IMG/VR virus record: IMGVR_UViG_3300050013_000227 | Location: 1-36,471 of that record | DNA from: a virus | Reading direction: 5' to 3' (one strand) | DNA length: 36,471 bases | In this document: in pieces, positions 6,958-13,253 of the stretch | How positions within the stretch are numbered: position 1 is the stretch's first letter | Layout of the letters: each line of letters begins with the position of its first letter | Program-made: the position numbers and the translations under genes | The notes under the pieces: generated by a model | Told to the model about the DNA's origin: nothing | Databases searched by the model: none | Seen by the model: only the letters and a program-made list of their open reading frames with translations

Positions 6958-7355
6958 TGGATAGTGAATATATTACAATGTGTAAAGAAGCTAAAGAAAT
7001 TCAAGATGTCTGGCTTTCGCATATGGGTAGTCCATATGATAAAGTGATTCATATAGAGAATTATAAAGTCATGGCAGAAGTTCCTCACGATAATATGACT
7101 TTTGCTATAATTCCATATACTCCTGAAATATATAGGAGTTCTGAATTAAGTGATTATGTATGGTTGCCAAGAGCAGAAGATCTTCAGAGAATAGCGAGTG
7201 AATTATTATCCCTGAATATGGAAGATTTAAGTTCTGATTATTATGAATTTTTATATGATCCATCGACTCTTATAACCGGATGGTTAGAATATGTCATGCT
7301 CAAATGTTTTAATAAAACATGGCAATGGGTGGATAGAATATGGGTGGAAATATGA
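6957..7355 (+). CDS. Paralogue 1 of a virus-type EIQ-W...LPRxEDLQ family
   Basis: A 132-residue protein with the scaffold MCKEAKEIQDVWLSHMGSPY at the N-terminus, WLPRAEDLQRIASELL in the middle and TGWLEYVMLKCFNKTWQWV at the end. The same three blocks recur in the proteins at 9393-9839 and 19458-19925. The pattern (W-P--GD-Y, then LPRQEDLQ, then ELWL-F-M---F-K-WDG--WV) resembles a family of small uncharacterised phage proteins. The GD-Y motif is degenerate here. No function is known to me. Confidence 0.7.
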   Translation: MDSEYITMCKEAKEIQDVWLSHMGSPYDKVIHIENYKVMAEVPHDNMTFAIIPYTPEIYRSSELSDYVWLPRAEDLQRIASELLSLNMEDLSSDYYEFLYDPSTLITGWLEYVMLKCFNKTWQWVDRIWVEI

Positions 7356-7510
7356 ATTATTGGGCTTGGGATGGAAATAACCATGTTCTAATTGATTCTA
7401 TCTTATTTCAACGTTTATTTAAAGTTTCAATTTCAACTTGGAAAAATAGGATTAATTATCAAGAAAGGATAAATGAAATACGAAATGGTAGTCAAATATG
7501 GGTCAAATAA
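7352..7510 (+). CDS. Small basic protein of unknown function
   Basis: A 52-residue ORF (MNYWAWDGNNHVLIDSILFQ) whose ATG overlaps the previous stop (ATGA). GGGTGG upstream can act as a ribosome-binding site. It is Trp-rich at the N-terminus and basic at the C-terminus. No family recognised. Confidence 0.5.
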   Translation: MNYWAWDGNNHVLIDSILFQRLFKVSISTWKNRINYQERINEIRNGSQIWVK

Positions 7511-7534
7511 ATATAAAAGAGGTAGATGATTAAC

Positions 7535-7942
7535 ATGTATGTAATACCGACAAGCAAATTAGAAAAGACTATTAAAAAAAGTGGAACACCTGAAGGGGTA
7601 TTAGATGGATTATTAGAATGTGTATCTGCTTTAAAATGCCAAGAAAGAATAGAGTTGGAAAAAATCATTAAAGAATTAAAAATATCAGATGGCGAAAAAT
7701 GGGCTGTTGGGTTTACCGAAGATATTAAAAAAGTTGAAATAAAAAGGGTTGGAATAGAATGGAATAACTATAGTGGGATAAAACCTTATTTAGAGGTTAT
7801 AACAAATGATCCTATTAAAGGAGTTTCAACTCATATAGAAGTATTAGCTTCAGAAGTTCAAGATATACTGAAAGATGGAACAACCCATGTAATGATTAAA
7901 GAAACTAGAAGATTTCATAAAGAATTTGTAAAAGCGGTGTGA
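7535..7942 (+). CDS. Protein of unknown function
   Basis: About 135 residues (MYVIPTSKLEKTIKKSGTPE). I choose the ATG at 7535: GAGGT (7519-7523) lies 11 bases before it but only two before the in-frame ATG at 7526, and the next gene uses the same GATTAACATG arrangement. The sequence alternates helix (LDGLLECVSAL, ERIELEKIIKEL) and probable beta strands. No recognised motif. Confidence 0.6.
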   Translation: MYVIPTSKLEKTIKKSGTPEGVLDGLLECVSALKCQERIELEKIIKELKISDGEKWAVGFTEDIKKVEIKRVGIEWNNYSGIKPYLEVITNDPIKGVSTHIEVLASEVQDILKDGTTHVMIKETRRFHKEFVKAV

Positions 7943-7947
7943 TTAAC

Positions 7948-8118
7948 ATGGTTCAAACTCAATATAAGGTTCGAATCCAAACTATTCCCTATCTTTGTAT
8001 GCCTTCGGAATATCCCGAAGAAATTGATGTAGAATTTCATTGTAGTCCAGATTCATATGATGAGATAATGAAAATAATAAAAAAAGAAATGCCAAGTTTA
8101 AGTGATAAAAATGGCTAA
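7948..8118 (+). CDS. Small acidic protein of unknown function
   Basis: A 56-residue ORF (MVQTQYKVRIQTIPYLCMPS) preceded by GGTGTGATTAAC. The end (SYDEIMKIIKKEMPSLS) is probably helical. Its stop lies inside the next ORF, an eight-base overlap. Family not recognised. Confidence 0.5.
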   Translation: MVQTQYKVRIQTIPYLCMPSEYPEEIDVEFHCSPDSYDEIMKIIKKEMPSLSDKNG

Positions 8119-8266
8119 CGGATATGATGGAAGAATTCATTATTATGATACTGATATTATTTGGATCGAACCCAAAATATATCATTTTTATTATGAACCA
8201 GAAAAAGAGCCTGTTAGACGAGGATTGACAAACAAGAAATATCTTGAGATGACCAGGATGCGATAA
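8111..8266 (+). CDS. Small Tyr-rich protein of unknown function
   Basis: A 51-residue ORF (MANGYDGRIHYYDTDIIWIE) overlapping the stop of the previous gene by eight bases and ending one base before the next ATG. The C-terminus is basic (RRGLTNKKYLEMTRMR). Support comes from the tight packing between two other genes; no family is recognised. Confidence 0.5.
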   Translation: MANGYDGRIHYYDTDIIWIEPKIYHFYYEPEKEPVRRGLTNKKYLEMTRMR

Positions 8267-8267
8267 A

Positions 8268-8507
8268 ATGAGTTTATTTGATAAATGGTTAAATTTGAAA
8301 TGCAAATTTAGTGGGCATATTATGTCAGAGATAGAAGATCATCATGGTTTTGTTAAGAAATTTCAATGCATACGATGTGAGAAATATTTTGCAGGAGTTA
8401 CTTTTCGAGAACAAGGACGTAAATATTTTAGGTATATGGAATGGGATGCTGAATGGCAACATGAAGCTAAACAGATGGATAGAATGTTTGAGAAATTTGG
8501 TGAGTAA
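8268..8507 (+). CDS. DUF1660-like small zinc-binding protein
   Basis: A 79-residue protein: LKCKFSGHIM then FQCIRCEKYFAG. The Cys-(3)-Gly-His and CxxC pairs form the same probable zinc site as in the protein at 3803-3988, and both end in an aromatic basic segment. The family (DUF1660-like) is common in phages and has no known function. The C-terminal 35 residues here are an extra charged tail. Confidence 0.7.
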   Translation: MSLFDKWLNLKCKFSGHIMSEIEDHHGFVKKFQCIRCEKYFAGVTFREQGRKYFRYMEWDAEWQHEAKQMDRMFEKFGE

Positions 8508-8508
8508 A

Positions 8509-8757
8509 ATGGATGAAGTAGAAGCAAGATTTTTTGTAAATCTAGAGATTCAAAAAGCTACAAATAGAGAAATTGATTATAGTAAATTAATGAGTACAGA
8601 GAGGTTGCTTGCCCGAATGATTGTTGATGATGCAATTCATAATTATTTTGATACATTTGAAATAAGTTATGATCATTATTCTGTGGAAGATGTAAAAGAA
8701 GCTGGATTTTTGGTTAATAAATTAAGACAAGCTAGAAAAATATTACTGGAGGATTAA
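8509..8757 (+). CDS. Small helical acidic protein of unknown function
   Basis: An 82-residue protein starting MDEVEARFFVNLEIQKATNR, one base after the upstream stop and behind TTTGGTGAG. The longer in-frame ORF back to 8344 would overlap the zinc-protein gene almost entirely and has no ribosome-binding site, so I reject it. The sequence is mostly helical. It ends with a GGAGG that serves the next gene. Confidence 0.6.
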   Translation: MDEVEARFFVNLEIQKATNREIDYSKLMSTERLLARMIVDDAIHNYFDTFEISYDHYSVEDVKEAGFLVNKLRQARKILLED

Positions 8758-8758
8758 A

Positions 8759-9124
8759 ATGATAAAACCATATCCTTATGAGGCATATCGACAAGCATAT
8801 AATATGATGGTTCGAGAAGCTGTTAAAATGTTTGATTTATATGAGGGGGATAAATTTACAATTGGATTTAACGTTAATGCTCCTCATCAGTTATTGTTCT
8901 TACAAGATGGTAACTGGCATCCAACAATTCGAATATATGAAGACGATGATAAATTCGAATATTTCTGGGAAATGGCATATACCGCAGAACCTGCTTATGG
9001 ATGTTATTTAAGTCTTAGGAAAGGAGACAGTTATTTTACTGAATTCCACGGAGAACGTTGTTACGCAAAGAACAGATATTATGAATTTATGCCAGTATTT
9101 ATGTTGGAAAATGAAGGAGATTAA
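8759..9124 (+). CDS. Protein of unknown function
   Basis: A 121-residue protein (MIKPYPYEAYRQAYNMMVRE) with a strong GGAGGATTAAA site. It is rich in aromatic residues, with a helical N-terminus and a probable beta-rich rest (KFTIGFNVNAPHQLLFLQDG). No catalytic motif is apparent. It lies within a run of closely packed small genes. Confidence 0.65.
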   Translation: MIKPYPYEAYRQAYNMMVREAVKMFDLYEGDKFTIGFNVNAPHQLLFLQDGNWHPTIRIYEDDDKFEYFWEMAYTAEPAYGCYLSLRKGDSYFTEFHGERCYAKNRYYEFMPVFMLENEGD

Positions 9125-9126
9125 AC

Positions 9127-9351
9127 ATGGCAAGATTAAGAATAATTGAATCCTATGTAATTGATTATGATGCAGAATATGAAGAGTTTGATTTTATGGA
9201 GGATGCTAAGAAAGAATTAAAGAAATATTATGATGATAATGACATGAGTGAAGAATTTCCAGATCAATGCATTGTTAGTCCTGAAAACAATTGTAGACAT
9301 GATAAATGTATATTTGGAGATACTTGTGAAGGAAATATGGATAATTGGTAA
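9127..9351 (+). CDS. Small acidic protein with four C-terminal Cys
   Basis: A 74-residue protein (MARLRIIESYVIDYDAEYEE) with a GGAGATTAAAC site. Residues about 48-68 contain C-(8)-C-(4)-C-(5)-C with a nearby His, spacing that could hold zinc. The rest is strongly acidic. Family not recognised. A perfect hairpin follows its stop. Confidence 0.6.
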   Translation: MARLRIIESYVIDYDAEYEEFDFMEDAKKELKKYYDDNDMSEEFPDQCIVSPENNCRHDKCIFGDTCEGNMDNW

Positions 9352-9357
9352 TTAGAT

Positions 9358-9377
9358 CGTTAAACGGTTGTTTAACG
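9358..9377 (+). promoter_or_regulatory. Perfect eight-pair stem-loop between two genes
   Basis: CGTTAAAC-GGTT-GTTTAACG lies just after the stop at 9351 and 15 bases before the ATG at 9393, so it immediately precedes the GGAG ribosome-binding site. It has no U tract and is unlikely to be a terminator. It could be a protein-binding inverted repeat or an RNA element controlling the next gene. Confidence 0.5.
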
Positions 9378-9392
9378 AAGTAGGAGAATAAA

Positions 9393-9839
9393 ATGAATAA
9401 TGACTATGTATATATGTGTCAAAAGGCTATAGAGATCCAAGATTTATGGTCTCCTAAAAGTGGGGATTTATATCATTATAAAGGTTGTTTTAATACCATG
9501 AGGCCAAATATGTTTGGTTCAGATATCAATGATGGTATAATTAGTTGGGATAAAGATAAGAATATAACAGGGGTGGATTATAAAAAAGATAAATTCTGGA
9601 TGCCAAGGCAAGAAGACCTCCAAAAACTAAGAGAAGAACAATATGGACATACTCCTTATGCAGTTTATAAATCATTTTTAATGTTTTGGGAAGATAAATT
9701 TACATGGGATAAAAATATGTATGATGGATTTATTACTCCTGCTACTCCTATAACAAATGTATGGCTTATGTATATTATGTATAAATTATTTAACAAAAAA
9801 TGGGATGAAGAAAAAGAGAAATGGGTGATTATAGAATGA
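9393..9839 (+). CDS. Paralogue 2 of the EIQ-W...LPRxEDLQ family
   Basis: A 148-residue protein and the most complete family member in the window: MCQKAIEIQDLWSPKSGDLY, then FWMPRQEDLQKLREEQYG, then TNVWLMYIMYKLFNKKWDEE. All conserved blocks (W-PK-GD-Y, PRQEDLQ, WL---M---FNK-WD) are present. Its relatives are at 6957-7355 and 19458-19925. The function of this phage-associated family is unknown to me. The preceding hairpin at 9358-9377 may regulate it. Confidence 0.75.
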   Translation: MNNDYVYMCQKAIEIQDLWSPKSGDLYHYKGCFNTMRPNMFGSDINDGIISWDKDKNITGVDYKKDKFWMPRQEDLQKLREEQYGHTPYAVYKSFLMFWEDKFTWDKNMYDGFITPATPITNVWLMYIMYKLFNKKWDEEKEKWVIIE

Positions 9840-9907
9840 AAAGAACCGTAGATGGAATTATCTACAGAGTACATAAATTAGTTAAAAATGAAATTTGGAG
9901 GGATTAA
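9836..9907 (+). CDS. Possible 23-residue leader-like peptide before pth2
   Basis: A very short ORF (MKRTVDGIIYRVHKLVKNEI) beginning in an ATGA overlap with the previous gene. Its last codons contain the GGAGGG that is the Shine-Dalgarno sequence of pth2, and it stops one base before the proposed AUU start of pth2. It may exist to couple translation into pth2. Its small size makes it uncertain. Confidence 0.35.
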   Translation: MKRTVDGIIYRVHKLVKNEIWRD

Positions 9908-9908
9908 T

Positions 9909-10250
9909 ATTAAGCAAGCAATTATAATTCGAAGAGATTTAAAGATGTCATGGGGTAAAATAGCAGGACAATGTTGTCATGCAAGTATAAGAGCATTTAT
10001 GGGATCAGAAAAAGAAGATATAGAGAAATGGTTGAAAGAAGGGGAAACAAAAGTCATGTTAAAGGTATATTCAAAAGAAGAATTAAAAGAAACTATGAAA
10101 AAATTCATAGAAAGTGGACTTAATAATGTTCAACCAGTTCATGATGCAGGTAAAACTCAAATACCCGAAGGAGCATTAACAGCTATCGGTATAGGGCCTT
10201 ATGAAGATGAATTGATCGATGAAATAACGAGTGAGTTGAAGTTATTATGA
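9909..10250 (+). CDS. pth2: Peptidyl-tRNA hydrolase, archaeal type (Pth2), probable AUU start
   Basis: Pth2 hydrolyses the ester bond of peptidyl-tRNA released by stalled ribosomes. The protein, KQAIIIRRDLKMSWGKIAGQ followed by CCHAS, has the family signature (K-----R-DL-M--GKIA-Q--HA), then QIPEGALTAIGIGPY near the end. All family blocks are present and the length of 113 residues is normal when read from 9909. At 9909 the codon is ATT, seven bases after a perfect GGAGGG (9897-9902). The only in-frame ATG (9888) has no ribosome-binding site and would add seven residues absent from the family. Pth2 in a virus fits a need to recycle tRNA during infection and sits in a region with tRNA-like RNAs. 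Confidence 0.9.
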   Translation: MKQAIIIRRDLKMSWGKIAGQCCHASIRAFMGSEKEDIEKWLKEGETKVMLKVYSKEELKETMKKFIESGLNNVQPVHDAGKTQIPEGALTAIGIGPYEDELIDEITSELKLL

Positions 10251-10654
10251 GAGAATTTGTTAGTCATTCATTTTTTGGTGAAATTATAAGAATTAGGGTA
10301 TCTGATCAAATGGAAGAGGAGATTAAAGAGACACAAGAAAAATTAAAATCATTGACAGATAATGATTATCGAATAACAGCTGAAAAAAGATATACAGATT
10401 ATGATTCAATGAAAGAATGTTATCCTATTTTAGTTATTACTCCTGATAAATATGAATTTATCGAAGATTGTTATGATGGGCCGAATTCTCTTGGACCTGA
10501 TATTGGATATATTGGATATATGATGTTAGGTCATTTAAGTGATACATATCATCGAAAATATTGGAGACCCCAAACTTCTAGAGAAAAGAGTGAGTATATT
10601 AAATTTTTAACAGGAAAAGAACGTCTTGAATGTATAGCTGAAAATATAAGGTGA
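10247..10654 (+). CDS. Protein of unknown function
   Basis: A 135-residue protein (MREFVSHSFFGEIIRIRVSD) starting in an ATGA overlap with pth2. It has a charged helical segment (QMEEEIKETQEKLKSL), a Gly/Tyr-rich middle (GPNSLGPDIGYIGYMMLG) and a basic C-terminus. No recognised motif and no membrane helix of sufficient length. Confidence 0.65.
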   Translation: MREFVSHSFFGEIIRIRVSDQMEEEIKETQEKLKSLTDNDYRITAEKRYTDYDSMKECYPILVITPDKYEFIEDCYDGPNSLGPDIGYIGYMMLGHLSDTYHRKYWRPQTSREKSEYIKFLTGKERLECIAENIR

Positions 10655-10658
10655 TAAG

Positions 10659-10880
10659 ATGGATGTTGATGAACGAATAAATGAACATAACCAAGAAAAA
10701 TTTGGAGATTGGATTCAGAAAGAAAAAATAACTTTTAAAGTTACAAATAATATTACCAAGAAAACAATCAATGTTACTCTTGAAGGTGATTTTATTACAT
10801 GCAAAAATTGTAGAGATAAAATATTGAGTGGTGGTTTTACTTGGAACCAAGGAAATCTTCAAAGAAAAGAAATTGGGTGA
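10659..10880 (+). CDS. Small protein with a CKNC pair
   Basis: A 73-residue protein (MDVDERINEHNQEKFGDWIQ) behind an AAGGTGATAAG site. It is charged, with one CxxC (CKNC near residue 48), and a second metal-binding pair is not evident. Family not recognised. Confidence 0.6.
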   Translation: MDVDERINEHNQEKFGDWIQKEKITFKVTNNITKKTINVTLEGDFITCKNCRDKILSGGFTWNQGNLQRKEIG

Positions 10881-10886
10881 TGCAAT

Positions 10887-11273
10887 ATGAATGAAATCAA
10901 ATATCGTGCCTGGAGCAAAAAGGATAAAAAGATGTTCTCATGGGAATCAATAGAAAGGACTAAAATCTTCGCAATTGAACCCAAACTAGATCCTTGTAAA
11001 TTTATTTTACTGCCAACTGACGAAAATATTGAATTAATGTTATATACTGGTAAAGAAGATGATTTTGGTATAGAAATTTATGAGGGAGATATTATTGAAT
11101 ATAATTGGTCAGATGAACAAGATGGAGGGCATGAAATTTCACCTGTTGAATGGAGTCTTGCTTGTACAGGATTTTATCCCTTTATTAATGAAATTAGATG
11201 GAGATATGATCTTGAAAACGTAAAAATTATCGGAAATATTTATGAGCATCCAGAACTTGTTCGAAAGATTTAA
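10887..11273 (+). CDS. YopX family protein
   Basis: A 128-residue protein with the hallmarks of the YopX family: the start NEIKYRAWSKKDKKMFSW, the middle LMLYTGKEDDFGIEIYEGDI followed by IEYN, and the end VKIIGNIYEHPEL. YopX proteins are frequent in phages and prophages of Gram-positive bacteria and are thought to form a six-bladed beta structure; no enzymatic role is established. The start lies behind GGGTGATGCAAT. Confidence 0.9.
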   Translation: MNEIKYRAWSKKDKKMFSWESIERTKIFAIEPKLDPCKFILLPTDENIELMLYTGKEDDFGIEIYEGDIIEYNWSDEQDGGHEISPVEWSLACTGFYPFINEIRWRYDLENVKIIGNIYEHPELVRKI

Positions 11274-11308
11274 ATAGACTAAAGGCTAACCAATAATTAG
11301 GTGAAAAG

Positions 11309-11455
11309 ATGTTTGGTTTTATGATAGTACCAGAAGATGATCAAAGAGAAAAAATGATTCAAAATATGCAAGAAGAAATGAGTAGACTTCGTATTAAAAT
11401 GAATATTATTTTTTTGTGGTGCGGTGGTAAGTCCATAGTGAAACTTAGTCCTTGA
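11309..11455 (+). CDS. Possible small protein, 3' end overlapping a structured RNA
   Basis: A 48-residue ORF (MFGFMIVPEDDQREKMIQNM) with a clear GGTGA site. The first 30 residues are a charged helix, as in a real protein. The last 14 residues are read from within the RNA element at 11414-11530, so the gene may have been cut short when that RNA was acquired. Function unknown. Confidence 0.4.
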   Translation: MFGFMIVPEDDQREKMIQNMQEEMSRLRIKMNIIFLWCGGKSIVKLSP

Positions 11456-11530
11456 AATTTGATAAAACTGGGTTATAGGAATGTATTATGGGACACGGTA
11501 AGGAATGGGTTTTGATTCCCATGACCACAA
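11414..11530 (+). ncRNA. 117-nt structured RNA with tRNA-like acceptor and T-arm-like hairpin
   Basis: TTGTGGT (11414-11420) pairs perfectly with ACCACAA (11524-11530). One base inside the 3' strand is ATGGG-TTTTGATT-CCCAT (11505-11522), a T-arm-like hairpin with an eight-base loop. The interior forms GTCCATA/TATGGGAC (11431-11437 with 11487-11494, one bulge) and AACTTAGT/ACTGGGTT (11442-11449 with 11467-11474, G-U pairs). A T-rich run (TATTTTTTCTTTT, about 11535-11547) follows and could end transcription. The layout is tRNA-like at the ends, but no canonical D or anticodon arm can be drawn. It shares the loop TTTTGATT with the RNA region at 4397-4640. Confidence 0.5.
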
Positions 11531-11558
11531 TTACTATTTTTTCTTTTGGGTGAGGCCG

Positions 11559-11693
11559 ATGCGTCTTCTAAGAAGAACAAAGAAGGCTTTTATGGGAACA
11601 CGAATTTCCGTGGAAGAATATGATGAAGCCAAAAAATTATTGCAAAAAATAGAAGAAATCTTACCAATATGCAGGGATAAGGTGAAAAGATGA
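11559..11693 (+). CDS. Small basic helical protein of unknown function
   Basis: A 44-residue protein (MRLLRRTKKAFMGTRISVEE) with a good GGTGAGG site directly before the ATG at 11559. The in-frame extension to 11505 would run through the RNA element and is rejected. It has a basic N-terminus and a helical C-terminus (EYDEAKKLLQKIEEIL), and overlaps the next gene by four bases. Confidence 0.55.
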   Translation: MRLLRRTKKAFMGTRISVEEYDEAKKLLQKIEEILPICRDKVKR

Positions 11694-12133
11694 ATAATGA
11701 TTTAAGTATAATTAAAATTCAAAGAAATATAGAAATTATTGATGGAGAGGAAAGATGGAATAGATTGGAATATGTAAAAGATCATAAATGGTGTTGTGAA
11801 GCATTACAAAAATCTGATTTTACTATAGATCAGTCTGGTAAATTTGGCGATCCTCAATATAAATATTGTTGTGGAGAAGATGAATTCGATTATACAGAAG
11901 AGATCAAGAATTGTCCATATTGTGGAAAAGAAATATTGGTACGAGAATTACCACCAATTAAGAAAATTGGAAAAAAAGAATGGGATGTATTAAATATCCG
12001 AGGATGTTTAGTTAAGAAAACAAATCCAAGGATTGTTTATGAAGATGGAACCATAGATGATATGAAGGGAAAAATGCATACTTGTGAAACTATAAAATTT
12101 GTACCAGATCAAGGGTTCGAACGAAAAGTATAA
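11690..12133 (+). CDS. Zinc-ribbon-containing protein of unknown function
   Basis: A 147-residue protein (MNNDLSIIKIQRNIEIIDGE). It contains WCCEAL near residue 34, YCCGEDEFD near 60 and NCPYCGKEI near 75; the CPYCG knuckle with the preceding Cys pair is typical of a zinc ribbon, as in small phage proteins of the WCCE...CPFCG type. The last 60 residues are basic and lack a recognised motif. It begins behind GGTGAAAAG. Confidence 0.65.
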   Translation: MNNDLSIIKIQRNIEIIDGEERWNRLEYVKDHKWCCEALQKSDFTIDQSGKFGDPQYKYCCGEDEFDYTEEIKNCPYCGKEILVRELPPIKKIGKKEWDVLNIRGCLVKKTNPRIVYEDGTIDDMKGKMHTCETIKFVPDQGFERKV

Positions 12134-12220
12134 ATAAGAGAAGATTCAGAGTATTCTTGTGAAAAGAGTTTTCAGAAATGGGAACTCTTGCCCTCACACA
12201 TTTAAATAAGAGGTGAAGAA
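12134..12220 (+). other. Intergenic leader with a six-pair hairpin
   Basis: This gap carries AGAGTT/AACTCT with a loop of about 12 bases (near 12167-12189), followed by TTTAAATA and the GAGGTGAAG site of the next gene. TTTAAATA is too close to the ATG (about 20 bases) to be a TATA box for a leadered transcript. The hairpin may mark an operon break. Confidence 0.3.
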
Positions 12221-12385
12221 ATGGATCTAGGAAGCTTAACAGAACCAGCACTATTTTGGAAATATGATATTTTAAATGAACAAGAATTTTTAGAAACAAT
12301 AAATGAAGCAAGAGCGGAATATGGATTGGAAGAAGATCTCACGGAAATTCCAATTGCACTTGATAATTATATAATGGAGGATTAA
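12221..12385 (+). CDS. Small acidic protein of unknown function
   Basis: A 54-residue protein (MDLGSLTEPALFWKYDILNE) with a strong AGAGGTGAAG site. It is acidic and helical and contains no Cys. Its last codons hold the GGAGGATTAAA site for the next gene, which begins one base after the stop. Family not recognised. Confidence 0.55.
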   Translation: MDLGSLTEPALFWKYDILNEQEFLETINEARAEYGLEEDLTEIPIALDNYIMED

Positions 12386-12386
12386 A

Positions 12387-12572
12387 ATGGCAGGAACGAT
12401 AGATTATGACATAGCATATGCATTAAGAGAAACTGGAGAAGATGGTGAGAGTTTAACTGCATTAAAAGCAACTATCCAAGATAGATTAGATGATGGATGG
12501 ACTATTATAGCTATTAATGAAAGTCTAACATCTAGTATGGATATACAACATATGGTGTGGTATTATAAATAG
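12387..12572 (+). CDS. Small protein of unknown function
   Basis: A 61-residue protein (MAGTIDYDIAYALRETGEDG) with a GGAGG site in the preceding gene. The middle (LTALKATIQDRLDDGWTIIA) suggests helix then strand. No Cys and no membrane segment. Family not recognised. Confidence 0.6.
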   Translation: MAGTIDYDIAYALRETGEDGESLTALKATIQDRLDDGWTIIAINESLTSSMDIQHMVWYYK

Positions 12573-12580
12573 GTGATGAA

Positions 12581-12829
12581 ATGTTTGTAAAAACAAAAGC
12601 CGAAGAAATAAAAAAAGAGATATATCAAGGTCTTGCAGAACAAATCGACGAAGCAACTTATGATACTTTGATTTCAACAATTAATTTTGAGAAAATATCA
12701 CAAAATATTTGGCTTAATGTTATTGGGCCAATAAAGGAAGAACATGAAAGAGAAATAGAAGAAAAAGAACGAGAAATGAAAATATTACAAGATGAATTAG
12801 AAGATGAAGACGAAGGTGGAGAAGAATAA
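12581..12829 (+). CDS. Coiled-coil acidic protein of unknown function
   Basis: An 82-residue protein (MFVKTKAEEIKKEIYQGLAE) behind AGGTGATGAA. The last 35 residues (EEHEREIEEKEREMKILQDE) form a strongly charged heptad-like helix, so it probably oligomerises. Its stop codon lies in the loop of a hairpin. Confidence 0.6.
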   Translation: MFVKTKAEEIKKEIYQGLAEQIDEATYDTLISTINFEKISQNIWLNVIGPIKEEHEREIEEKEREMKILQDELEDEDEGGEE

Positions 12830-12843
12830 CTCTTCTCTTTTCG
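12819..12843 (+). terminator. Hairpin followed by a T run
   Basis: GAGAAGA (12819-12825), loop ATAAC, TCTTCTC (12831-12837), then TTTT. The stem is perfect and overlaps the end of the upstream gene. It looks like a factor-independent terminator or attenuator, although archaeal termination mainly needs the U tract. Confidence 0.4.
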
Positions 12844-12855
12844 TGAGGGCTAAAA

Positions 12856-13137
12856 ATGACTGAAGTAAAATGGAATTCTATTAAAAAGTATATGGAAGAG
12901 AATAACTACGATTTTGACCAAAAAGAATGGGGTGAAATTCGTGAAAAAATTGGGTCTTTAAGAGGCGTAGAGCGTAATCGCATGCAGATGGATATAGCAA
13001 AACGTTTCGACGATGAGGAAAAGTTCAAAAAAATTAAGCAAATTCAATTTAAAAAGTCAAAATTGTCAGATATAGAGTTAGATAGTATGATTAAACTTCA
13101 AAGAAAAAAATATTTGGGGAGAGATAAAGATGTCTGA
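12856..13137 (+). CDS. Highly charged helical protein of unknown function
   Basis: A 93-residue basic protein (MTEVKWNSIKKYMEENNYDF) behind GTGAGGGCTAAAA. It is rich in Lys, Glu and Arg and is probably all alpha-helical; the C-terminus (KLQRKKYLGRDKD) could bind nucleic acid. It overlaps the start of the interrupted membrane-protein gene by eight bases. Confidence 0.6.
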   Translation: MTEVKWNSIKKYMEENNYDFDQKEWGEIREKIGSLRGVERNRMQMDIAKRFDDEEKFKKIKQIQFKKSKLSDIELDSMIKLQRKKYLGRDKDV

Positions 13138-13177
13138 AATATTAGATTTATTTTTAACTATTTATCCTGATGTTGGA
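13130..13177 (+). pseudogene. 5' part of a small membrane-protein gene interrupted by an insertion element
   Basis: A start codon behind GGGGAGATAAAG opens a frame reading MSEILDLFLTIYPDVG, after which the sequence runs into the hairpin end of the IS1341-type element. The frame resumes beyond the element at about 14455 with a transmembrane segment, so the original gene was probably a membrane protein of about 58 residues. Confidence 0.5.
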
Positions 13178-13182
13178 GAATA

Positions 13183-13202
13183 CCCCATCCGCAAGGGTGG
13201 GG
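13183..13202 (+). repeat. Left-end hairpin of the insertion element
   Basis: Eight base pairs with a GCAA loop (13191-13194), one of them G-U. Subterminal hairpins of this kind are recognised by TnpA as single-stranded DNA. Its stem nearly repeats that of the right end. Confidence 0.75.
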
Positions 13203-13212
13203 ATGAATCCAA

Positions 13213-13228
13213 CCACAAACATATAAAT
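13213..13228 (+). promoter_or_regulatory. Archaeal promoter of tnpB (BRE plus TATA)
   Basis: CCACAAAC (BRE-like) is followed directly by ATATAAAT about 26-30 bases before the tnpB ATG. At that distance transcription would start at or near the ATG, giving a leaderless mRNA, which agrees with the absence of a ribosome-binding site. Confidence 0.65.
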
Positions 13229-13253
13229 AGTGGTTTAACACATAATAAGAACT

